Assembly: GCA_024640925.1 (NCBI GenBank) | Contig: JAHEEB010000014.1 | Location: forward strand, 5,243 to 16,421 | Direction: 5' to 3' | Source: Bacteroidota bacterium | GTDB lineage: Bacteria; Bacteroidota; Bacteroidia; Bacteroidales; UBA10428 | DNA: 11,179 nt | Shown here: piece by piece, positions 1 to 8,200 of the stretch | How positions within the stretch are numbered: position 1 is the stretch's first letter | Layout of the letters: each line of letters begins with the position of its first letter | The notes under the pieces: model-generated | What the model was told of the DNA's origin: nothing | What the model saw: the letters and a program-made list of their open reading frames with translations, nothing else | Databases searched by the model: none | Program-made: the position numbers and the translations under genes

Positions 1-1056
1 ACCAAGGGAGCTATTACCCAACTATATTATACCTGGGGTTCTGTTGTTGATGGAGGTTATGTTTCTTCCGATGCATCTCTGAAAGAACCAAACAAAATGG
101 CCAATGAAGATTTGGGGTGGGAACATACAACCCAATGGAATCTGGGACTTGATTTCGGATTTTTCAGAAACCGTATTTATGGTACACTGGATGCATATAC
201 ATCAAAAACAACCGATTTGTTAATGGTTATGAGCATTCTACCCCTAACCGGGTATACTTCAACATGGGCAAACGTTGGATCAACTGGGAATAAAGGTATC
301 GATTTAACTATCAATACTATTAATGTAAAAAGATCTGATTTTACCTGGTTGACAAGCCTGACCTTATCTGCGAATAAGGATAAAATTATTGAACTTGCCA
401 GTGGAAAAGAAGACGATATCAGCAACAAGTGGTTTATTGGTGAACGGTTAAATGTTTTTTATGACTTTGACAAGAAAGGCATATGGCAAATACCAGATAG
501 CACAGAAGCTGCATTGTATGGAGCAGAACCAGGTGATATTAGGGTTGCCGATTTAAATGGTGATACTCTAATCGATGCAAATGATGATAAGAAAATAAGA
601 GGATACAAAAATCCTACTTTAACAGCTGGTCTATCCAATACGTTTACTTATAAGAACTGGGAATTATCATTTTTTATTTATTCCCGTTTTGGATTCACAC
701 TGGAAACAGGTGCCGAATCGTTACAGGGTCGCTATGCACAACGTGTTGTTAACTATTGGACACCCAACAATCCTACAAACGAGTATCCATCGCCTGATTA
801 TAACAGTGCTGCCGGAGATGCTTATAAAAGTTCAATGAATTACCAGAGTGGGTCATTCATTAAGCTGAGGAATGTGTCCATTGGATATATTCTGCCTTCG
901 AAAGTAACCGAACGTATGCACCTTAAATCAATGAAAGTATACGGTCAGTTAATGAATGCTGGGTTGCTTTATTCTGGTTGCGATTGGATCGACCCCGATT
1001 TGGGTGGTTCAACTTTCAACCGGAGTTTGGTTTTTGGTGTTAATGTAGGGTTTTAA
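1..1056 (+). CDS. SusC-family TonB-dependent outer-membrane transporter, C-terminal part (5' end outside window)
   Basis: This is the C-terminal part of a SusC/RagA-type transporter, which imports oligosaccharides across the outer membrane using TonB energy. The frame is open from base 1 and holds 351 codons before TAA at 1054-1056. Full family members usually exceed 950 residues, so the signal peptide, plug and first barrel strands lie upstream of the window. Family signs: an ANEDLGWE-type segment near 100-123 (the usual form is LKWE), alternating aromatic and polar barrel strands, an acidic EF-hand-like loop at 550-588 (DLNGDTLIDANDD) of the kind typical of SusC barrels, and a FGVNVGF end with the terminal aromatic residue used for barrel assembly. 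A susD gene starts 19 bases downstream, so the two are almost certainly co-transcribed and form a complex. The transported glycan cannot be told from this fragment. The family call is very secure; the ATG at 97 is internal, not the start. Confidence 0.95.
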   Translation, partial: TKGAITQLYYTWGSVVDGGYVSSDASLKEPNKMANEDLGWEHTTQWNLGLDFGFFRNRIYGTLDAYTSKTTDLLMVMSILPLTGYTSTWANVGSTGNKGIDLTINTINVKRSDFTWLTSLTLSANKDKIIELASGKEDDISNKWFIGERLNVFYDFDKKGIWQIPDSTEAALYGAEPGDIRVADLNGDTLIDANDDKKIRGYKNPTLTAGLSNTFTYKNWELSFFIYSRFGFTLETGAESLQGRYAQRVVNYWTPNNPTNEYPSPDYNSAAGDAYKSSMNYQSGSFIKLRNVSIGYILPSKVTERMHLKSMKVYGQLMNAGLLYSGCDWIDPDLGGSTFNRSLVFGVNVGF

Positions 1057-1075
1057 TAACGAAAAAATAAGAATT

Positions 1076-3049
1076 ATGAAAAAGGTTAAAAGAATAATAA
1101 ATACTATTCTGTCCATAACAATAATTGTGGGCATTATATCCTCCTGTACCAAGGACTTCCTTGAGGAAGAACAGATTACTGCATTGGATACAGATTATTA
1201 CACAACTGAAGCTGGCCTGGACGACCTGATTACAGGTATTTACCAGAGTTTGAAATTCCATTTTAATTATGAATGGTCCTATACAACAACAAATTATGGA
1301 GCAGATGAGTTTTGTGTGGGAGGGGACCGTACAATGGAGATGTGGAATTCCTATAACACTAACCTGAACTCGTTAACCGATCATGCTTCGGTTCTTTGGG
1401 ACAATATGTATGGAAACATAAACAGCTGTAATATTGCAATTCAGAATATTCCGGAGTATTATGTAACAAGCACAACAAAAAATACACGTCTGGGTGAAGC
1501 CTATTTTATGCGTGCATTTGACTATTTTAAACTGGTAAAACAGTATGGTGGTGTACCTATTAAACTATACCCTTCCACATCGGTTGAATTTGAATTTACC
1601 AGGAATACTGCAGAAGAAGTCTATGCTCAGGTAATTAGCGATTTTACACAGGCTACAATATTGCTGCCTGAAACACCCGCTGAAACTGGCCGTATTACTA
1701 AATGGGCAGCTCAGCACTTTTTAGCAAAAGCCTACCTTTTCAGGGCAAGTGAGCTTAACAACGATTGGAACAGTTCATTTGTTGATAACGACTTAAATAT
1801 GGCAATAAAATATGCCGACTCAGTTATCAACTGCGGATATCATTCTCTTGCAAAGGACTATGCCGAATTGTGGAATTTCACCGAAGTAGATGGGCCTAAT
1901 GAACTATTGCCTGAAATTATTCTTGCAGCCCAATTTTCTAATAATACGGCTACACAGGGGCGCTATGGAAATCAAATTCACTTATATTATCCTTCTATAT
2001 ATCAAACCCTTCCTGGTATGACTCGTGATATTTCCGGGGGCAGGGAATTCCAGCGTATGCGTTCAACCGATTATGCACTTGATGTATTTGACAGGGTGAA
2101 TGACTCTCGTTTCTGGAAAAGCTATAAAACCAGGTATTTATGCAATAATCCTTCTGGTGCGCCGGTTTGGGCTGCAGGGTATGCTCCTTCAGCAGAGCTT
2201 GATTCTACTCCTAGATTTGCTGGTGGTGAGGATGCAATCCTTTATATTATTAACAATGCCGGGGATAATCGATATACTACAGAGAATATAAAATATCGGG
2301 CACCCCACATGTTTATCAGGTATTTCCAGGGAGAATCAGAAGATCTCAAAGGAGGTCATGGAAATTATGAGGTTAGTCGCTTTGTTGCTCTATCGAAATT
2401 CTGCGATGGATCCCGCGATGGTATCAAAAGCCAGTTTGGACAGCGCGATGGAATATTGGCTCGTTTGGCTGAGACCTATATGATTGCAGCTGAGGCATAT
2501 GGAAGATTGGGAAATTACGATGCAGCTCTTCCATATATTAATGCTTTACGAGATCGTGCTGCATATGTCGATGGTGAAGACCGTTCTACTCACACAGATG
2601 GTGGTGCTGCCTGGGCTAATAATCCAGTTGCTAATACAGCAGAGTTTGTTTCTTATTCCAATAAAAACACGTACTTCGAATCAAACAATATTGGTACAAC
2701 AACAGCCAGCACCCTAAGTGCAATGCACCTGAACAGTACCAGCGATATTTTTAATTCCACAAAAGACTTCTATGATGAACTGGGAGCAAGCAGCGATGCA
2801 GATAAATTTATGCAATTTATCTTGAACGAACGTTCACGTGAATTAATGGGAGAGTTGATGCGCTGGGAAGATCTTGCCCGTACGAAAACATTGGTTTTGC
2901 GTGCAACAACATTTAATGATGAGGCAAATCCTGATGCAAATAAACATTATTTACGACCAATACCTCAGGATTTTCTGGATTTGGTTCGCAAAGACGGACA
3001 TGTGCTGACAGCCAGTGAAAAGCAGGCTATGCAAAATCCCGGATGGTAA
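1076..3049 (+). CDS. SusD/RagB-family surface glycan-binding lipoprotein
   Basis: SusD-type lipoprotein that sits as a lid on SusC at the cell surface and helps bind and deliver glycan. It has 657 residues. The N-terminus is a lipoprotein signal: basic MKKVKR, a hydrophobic stretch at 7-22, then a lipobox-like GIISSC with the lipidated Cys at 24, followed by TKDFLEEE. Residues about 25-220 match the N-terminal SusD-like part, with the TPR-like helix containing GEAYFMRAFDYFKLVKQYGG (140-159). The C-terminal SusD/RagB part shows a second helix pair (RLAETYMIAAEAYGRLGNYD, 463-482), ILNERSREL (582-590), a RPIP motif (627-630) and a closing QNPGW. The start is the only ATG placed well relative to the signal; its leader is A-rich without a Shine-Dalgarno sequence, as expected in Bacteroidota. 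It is about 100 residues longer than the archetypal SusD, with a Ser/Thr/Asn-rich stretch around 505-560. Ligand unknown. Confidence 0.96.
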   Translation: MKKVKRIINTILSITIIVGIISSCTKDFLEEEQITALDTDYYTTEAGLDDLITGIYQSLKFHFNYEWSYTTTNYGADEFCVGGDRTMEMWNSYNTNLNSLTDHASVLWDNMYGNINSCNIAIQNIPEYYVTSTTKNTRLGEAYFMRAFDYFKLVKQYGGVPIKLYPSTSVEFEFTRNTAEEVYAQVISDFTQATILLPETPAETGRITKWAAQHFLAKAYLFRASELNNDWNSSFVDNDLNMAIKYADSVINCGYHSLAKDYAELWNFTEVDGPNELLPEIILAAQFSNNTATQGRYGNQIHLYYPSIYQTLPGMTRDISGGREFQRMRSTDYALDVFDRVNDSRFWKSYKTRYLCNNPSGAPVWAAGYAPSAELDSTPRFAGGEDAILYIINNAGDNRYTTENIKYRAPHMFIRYFQGESEDLKGGHGNYEVSRFVALSKFCDGSRDGIKSQFGQRDGILARLAETYMIAAEAYGRLGNYDAALPYINALRDRAAYVDGEDRSTHTDGGAAWANNPVANTAEFVSYSNKNTYFESNNIGTTTASTLSAMHLNSTSDIFNSTKDFYDELGASSDADKFMQFILNERSRELMGELMRWEDLARTKTLVLRATTFNDEANPDANKHYLRPIPQDFLDLVRKDGHVLTASEKQAMQNPGW

Positions 3050-3086
3050 ATTGTATTGTCTCTTAAAAATATATTTAATTTAACTG

Positions 3087-3120
3087 AAGAGGGTGTCCTT
3101 GACTTTTTGGGCACCCTCTT
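3087..3120. terminator. Hairpin between convergent genes, probable bidirectional terminator
   Basis: AAGAGGGTGTCC (3087-3098) pairs with GGGCACCCTCTT (3109-3120) in a 12-bp stem with one G-T wobble and a 10-base loop. It begins 37 bases after the susD stop and lies 42 bases beyond the stop of the convergent lipoprotein gene. The stem is GC-rich in an AT-rich setting, which supports a terminator role. Neither strand has a long T run directly after the stem (only CTCTT, then AAC), so it is not a textbook intrinsic terminator. The position between converging genes suggests it serves both. Confidence 0.75.
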
Positions 3121-3162
3121 AACTTCCGTTAAACTCAGGCAGTGTTCAATAGACCAAAAATG

Positions 3163-4710
3163 TTATTCAACAAACCGATCGGAGAAATCGGTTTTTGAAT
3201 AGTTCCAGATTTTTATATTATCGATTGCCATGCTTCCTTGTGGTCCGTTATTATTCAATAAAGTCAGACTGGCATCTGCTGGTTCCCATGGAATGTAATC
3301 ACCAACATAACCAGTGTGCCAGAAAGCAGTATTCTGAATACCATCAAGAAACATAACTATTCTTCTATTTCCGTTGTCGATACCTTGCAATCCATTACTG
3401 TTCCAAACTACTGCATAATGATGCCACAACTCTGTTTCTGATCCATATATATCAGTTAAAGGTATTTGCCATGTATATTCCTGGGTACCGCAACTTGAAA
3501 GATAATTGTATCCTTTATTTCGAACGGCTGATGATACACCTCCCGAACTGAGTCCATTATTTGCATTTATACTTTGACCCATGGCATTGCCATCTCCTTC
3601 TTTGTATAGGAAAAACTCATACCAGAATCCGGGATCTCCGACCGTAAGAATAGGATAAACGTTTATAAGTTTACCCCAAAATTCTATGCATCCCTGTTGC
3701 ATGGAAAAAATACCGGAATCAATGAATTTAACCGGATTATCCTGATCATAAGAGGTACATAATGCATTTCCGAAGACTCCAGGAATAAAACTGCCACCTG
3801 ACAAAAGACCACTTGTTCCTACTACACTGTTTGCAATTTCATCTGAACTGCCCAGTTTGTTCCAAAATATCAGTCCGGTGTTGATTATATTGCTTTTTGC
3901 CAGCATTACAACCAGTGGCAAACCATCAGGATTTGTATAAGCTTTGAATTCAATCTTGGTAAAGGTTTTCTCATACGTAGTATAACCGTTCAAACGAACA
4001 GTTACTTTATATTCACTCTTGTTGCTTGGTATAACCACCAGGTTTGTCACAGAGTTGAGCGTTCCTGAATAAAGAACATCGGAACCAGCTGACACGGTGA
4101 GGGTTGAACCTAATAAGGATATTGCTTTGTTTTTATCATTATAAGTAAAAACTCCAATCAGAAATTCATATGTATTAACAATATCAAATGAAAAAGTTTC
4201 GTAACCGAAATCTTTAGGACTGGCATTTACTGATGTTATTACTTCCGGCGAAACATTCTGAATTTTATTTGATTTCACAAAAAAACTAACAGGTAATGGA
4301 TCTCCTACAGATCCCTGGTTTGGCGATCCTTCTTTTGGAGTGGCATAAATTACCAGGCCGTCTTTGTCAATAACCATGTAATCGGTAATATTGTATTCAC
4401 CTGTTTCCAGCGATACAGGATCGGTTATATATTCCTCACCAAAACGAATCAAGGGTATGTTTTTTTTGGTGAATATTTTTATACCTGAGCTGTTTTCTAC
4501 GCTCACAATAAGGGCACTTGCCGGATTAGTTGATAAAAGGGATGCTGATTTTAAAGCATCTGATTCATTGATTAATAACGAAAATTGAATGGTTCCTTGT
4601 TCGGGACTTATCTGATTCTCATCTTTATTGCACGAAAAAAACAGTAATATCGATATAACAATCGAAATACAAGAAAAAGATAAAAATGATTTATATGTTT
4701 TTGTTTTCAT
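3163..4710 (-). CDS. Surface lipoprotein with C-terminal LamG/concanavalin-like domain
   Basis: A 515-residue lipoprotein that is probably displayed on the cell surface and may bind carbohydrate. A hydrophobic signal (about 9-26) ends in LLFFSC with the lipidated Cys at 27. The next residues, NKDE, fit the X-K-(D/E)2 lipoprotein export signal described in Bacteroidota. Residues about 38-270 look like two beta-sandwich or Ig-like regions (for example GEYNITDYMVIDKDGLVIYA at 104-123, and an NGYTTYEKTF strand at 241-250 like carboxypeptidase-regulatory repeats); I cannot name this part. Residues about 278-510 resemble the LamG/Laminin_G_3 jelly roll: GVFGNAL (311-317), GCIEFWGKL (340-348), LWHHYAVVWN (428-437), IVMFLDGIQN (451-460) and AIDNIKIWNYSKTDFSDRF (495-513). 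No catalytic motif of a glycoside hydrolase is evident. It converges on susCD and is transcribed separately. An in-frame stop just upstream of the ATG supports this start. Alternative roles are adhesion or a PUL surface glycan-binding protein. Confidence 0.85.
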   Translation of the reverse strand: MKTKTYKSFLSFSCISIVISILLFFSCNKDENQISPEQGTIQFSLLINESDALKSASLLSTNPASALIVSVENSSGIKIFTKKNIPLIRFGEEYITDPVSLETGEYNITDYMVIDKDGLVIYATPKEGSPNQGSVGDPLPVSFFVKSNKIQNVSPEVITSVNASPKDFGYETFSFDIVNTYEFLIGVFTYNDKNKAISLLGSTLTVSAGSDVLYSGTLNSVTNLVVIPSNKSEYKVTVRLNGYTTYEKTFTKIEFKAYTNPDGLPLVVMLAKSNIINTGLIFWNKLGSSDEIANSVVGTSGLLSGGSFIPGVFGNALCTSYDQDNPVKFIDSGIFSMQQGCIEFWGKLINVYPILTVGDPGFWYEFFLYKEGDGNAMGQSINANNGLSSGGVSSAVRNKGYNYLSSCGTQEYTWQIPLTDIYGSETELWHHYAVVWNSNGLQGIDNGNRRIVMFLDGIQNTAFWHTGYVGDYIPWEPADASLTLLNNNGPQGSMAIDNIKIWNYSKTDFSDRFVE

Positions 4711-4873
4711 CTTATATAGATTTAGAAATTAATGTTGAGAATTAATTCCTATACATGCCGTTAATTAAATGAATGAAAATTTTCAGAGAAGTATAGCTAA
4801 GGAATGCATTTAAAACTGGTTAGCCTATAGAAATTTATGAAAATAACGGTCGTATTGGTTGGTTTTTCCCTTG

Positions 4874-4887
4874 ATAATCATGATTAT
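4874..4887. repeat. 14-bp perfect palindrome, possible regulator-binding site
   Basis: ATAATCATGATTAT is perfectly self-complementary. It lies about 165 bases upstream of the lipoprotein start codon (minus strand), in a region rich in other dyads. A role as a dimeric regulator site is inference only; palindromes of this size in AT-rich DNA can arise by chance. Confidence 0.4.
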
Positions 4888-4900
4888 TTTGTGTTATTGC

Positions 4901-4955
4901 TGATTCTAAGGGGAAAAAATAGAATCAACTATAAGAGATGAACTTGTTTTTCCCC
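4901..4955. repeat. Interleaved inverted repeats (two mutually exclusive hairpins)
   Basis: TGATTCTA (4901-4908) pairs with TAGAATCA (4920-4927) around an 11-base A/G-rich loop. Within that loop GGGGAAAAA (4910-4918) can instead pair with TTTTTCCCC (4947-4955). A further partner, TTTTTCCC, lies at 4863-4870. The two folds share the same bases and therefore compete. The pairings are visible in the sequence; function is not shown. Confidence 0.45.
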
Positions 4956-5188
4956 CAAAAGAATAGTCTTTTTATTGATTTCATGTTTGTTTTAAAAAAG
5001 AATGTGAATGTACAACTTGAGAAAGGGTTTGGGAAGTGTTTTTTGATATATAGAATCATCAGAGTAAATAAACATATAATAATTTAACGTTAACCAATGA
5101 TTTTATAGTAGATAACGGTATTTTCTTATAAAAATGGCTCAGAATGAATTGTGCATTAGCGCAATCGATGTAAGCCTCTGAATAGTAA

Positions 5189-5215
5189 AAGGCTGTCATG
5201 CAACATGACAGCCTT
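5189..5215 (-). terminator. Intrinsic terminator of the efflux operon
   Basis: AAGGCTGTCATG (5189-5200) and CATGACAGCCTT (5204-5215) form a perfect 12-bp stem with a 3-base loop. On the minus strand the stem is followed by TTTTAC, giving a short U run, and it begins 20 bases after the stop codon of the RND pump gene. On the plus strand the stem is followed by CCC, so it acts in the minus direction. Confidence 0.9.
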
Positions 5216-5235
5216 CCCAATATGATTAAGAATTA

Positions 5236-8200
5236 TTAATTAGCGACTGTTTCCAATACTTCTTTTGCTACCAGTTCTTTTTGTACAGAAACTTTTTTAT
5301 TTCTTTTTACTAATTTGTCCAATAATACATAAAGTACAGGAACAATTATTAACGACAAAATCATTGAACTGGACAAACCTCCAATAAGTACCCACCCCAA
5401 ACCATTTTTCCATTCGGCACCTGCTCCGGTACCTAAAGCAATCGGCAACAAACCTACTATAAGCGCAAGGTTTGTCATTAGAATAGGACGAAAACGTACT
5501 GAAGTAGCTTCTGTGATGGCTTCTACAGCTTTCTTGCCTTTTTCCTGTAAGCCATTAGCAAAGTCAACCACCAGTATGGCATTCTTTGCCACAAGTCCCA
5601 TGAGCATAATAATACCCATTATTGAGAATAAACTTAGACTCTTTCCAGCTAAAGCCAGAGCTAACAAAGCGCCGATAATAGAAAGTGGTAACGAAAGCAT
5701 AACTACCATAGGATATATATAGCTGTCGTACAAGGCAACCATGATAAGATACATGAAAATAATAGATGCCAGAAGAGCTATTCCCATGCTCGAGAACGAT
5801 TTGCTTTGTTGTTCCATTGATCCCGCATAAACCACATCAACATCTTCTGGTTTTTCTGTTTTAGCAAGTCGTTCTTTAATTTCAGTACCAACAGTACCAA
5901 TCGTTTTCCCAATCAAATTGCCTGTTAAACGAACGGCTGGAACTTTTTTATAACGAATTAGTGTGGAAGGACTTTCCCCTTCTGTAATATCTGCTACTTG
6001 CGAAAGCTTAATGTTTTGGCCGGCACGGTTAGTAAACGAAATGTTTTCGATATCGGCCTTATCCTTACGGTCAAATTCATCGAGCGAAACAAATATATCG
6101 TATTCGTTGCTGCCATCGCGGTATTTAAGGTCGCTGTTCCCTTCGTACATAATGTACATTTGCTGACCAATTTCACCAATGGTAAGTCCAAGCTTTGCTA
6201 ATTTTTCGCGATCGAATTGCACCACCATTTCCTTATCGCCCTTTTCAACAGTCGATTCAATATCGGTAGTACCTTCTATGCTTCGCAATTCTTGTGCAAC
6301 TACAGCACTATATGATTTTGCATGTTCAAAATTATTGCTTTGCACATAAATTTCGATAGGAGAAGTTGTTGTTCCCATCATGCTTATTTCCTGAACTTTA
6401 AACATAGGTCCCGCAAAAGTGGAACCTAAGTCGTTCTGAAGCTTTTTAGAGAATAATTTGCTGCTGAGCTCACGATTATCCTTATTTACTAATTTTATAT
6501 TGAATGTTGCACCATAAGGAGTTGCAACTATCGTCATACTACCTCCTTTAGTACCTACTGTAGTGAAAACATTCTCTATTTCGGGATATTCGAGCATCTT
6601 TTTTTCTACTGCAAGACACAAGCCATTGGTTTGTTCCAGTGTTGCTGTTCGGTCTAACTCCATAGTAATGTTAAACTCACCCCGATCGCCTGAGTCCATC
6701 ATTTCGGTTTGAATAAAGCCCCCTTTTATTAAGAAGAAAGAACCAAATAAACATACTGTTGCTAATCCAAGAATGGTTTTTTTATGACCCAAAGCCCAAC
6801 GAAGTCCTGATAAGATAAGTAATCTGGCCCAGGTAATGAAATGTTCGAAATAGAGAAGAAAACGGTCGAATGGACTTTTAGTATTAAATACTTTAAGTTT
6901 ACCAAAGCGGGAGGTAAGCAATGGAACGAGGGTGAACGAAACCAACAGACTCAATAAAATAGAGATTACAATAACTAAAGAGAACGATCGTAAAACTTGT
7001 CCCGTAACACCTGAAGTTAAACCAATAGGGAGGAATACGGCAATTAATACAATTGTAATGGAAGTTACCGTCAGCCCGATTTCTTTTGTTGCATCGAGAG
7101 TCGCCTGCCAGCGGGTCTTACCCATTTCCATATGACGGTATATATTCTCTAGTATCACTATGGCATCATCGACAATAACTCCGACCACAATAGACAATGC
7201 TAGTAAGGTTAACAGGTTAAGCGAAAATCCAAACAACCAGAAAAACGTAAATGTTGATATAATGGATGTTGGAATTGCCACAAAAATAAACAAAAGGTTT
7301 CGGAAGGTATGCAGGAACAATAACATGGTAATGGATACCAATATAATAGCAAAAATAAGGTCGAGCATAACACCGCTTACAGCTTCCTCGGTAAATTCGG
7401 AAACATCGCTTGCAATAGTAAATTTAAGGTTTTGCTCCGAATATTGTTTTTCAAATCCGGCAATAACCTGTCTGATTTCTTTACTAATTTCTACAGCATT
7501 ACCATCGGTTTGTTTCTGAATTGAAAGACCAATTGCAGGTTGTCCATTGATACGGGCAAGTTTTGTGGCTTTCTTTGTACCGTCTACTACCGTGGCAATA
7601 TCACTTATTTTAATAACAGAACCATCGCGTGATGCGCCAACAATTAAGTTTCGAATCTGATCAAGATTTTCAAATTTACCTGCTAGCCTGATGATGTATT
7701 TAGTATCATCATCTTTGATTTTACCGGTTGGAAAATCCACATTGGCAGCTTCAATCATCTGCTTTACCTGTAGCAATGAGATACCATATTGCTGAAGTTT
7801 TTCTGCGCTGGCTTTAATTTCTATTTCTCGTTGGTTACCACCGATAATATCAGCTTGGGCAACGCCTTTAATCTGAGAAATTTTAGTCTTGATTTCCTTA
7901 TCTACAATATCGTAAAATTCTATTTCCGGAATATTTGCATTGATGGCAAGACTCATTACCGGGAACATATTCATATCGAATTTCACAAACATGGGATCCT
8001 TAATATTCTCCGGAAGTTTGCTTTTAATCTGATTTACTTTTCGTTCACAATACTGTAAGGATTTATCGGGATCGATATCATCATTATATGTAACCATAAC
8101 CATTGAAACACCTTCATAGGAATAGGAATTAATTTTATCAATTCCCTCCAAAGAGGAAACGGCATCTTCTATTTTTTTGGTAACTGAACTTTCTACTTCA

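Larger units (their letters stand above)
4711..5188. other. Intergenic region with several palindromes; no credible gene
   Basis: About 480 AT-rich bases between the lipoprotein gene and the efflux operon terminator. No open frame in it has coding character; the longest small frames are a few dozen codons or less without support. It must contain the leader and promoter of the lipoprotein gene on the minus strand. By eye I find no clear match to the Bacteroidota -7 element TAnnTTTG on that strand. The region carries a 14-bp palindrome (4874-4887), a 10-bp palindrome TTAACGTTAA (5084-5093), an 8-bp inverted repeat (4901-4927), a 9-bp inverted repeat (4910-4955), and a small hairpin at 5148-5165 (ATTGTGC, loop ATTA, GCGCAAT, one G-T pair). 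Confidence 0.7.

Noticed and set aside
177..428. 83-codon minus-strand frame inside susC
   Set aside because: Antisense shadow of the SusC barrel-coding sequence, with no independent evidence.
5134..5181. Possible 15-codon small ORF starting ATGGCTCAG
   Set aside because: Too short, no ribosome-binding or conservation evidence, and its sequence overlaps a small hairpin.
7160..7519. Open frame of 119 codons on the plus strand inside the pump gene
   Set aside because: It lies entirely antisense to a conserved transmembrane region of the RND pump, has no recognisable domain, and is explained by codon bias of the opposite strand.
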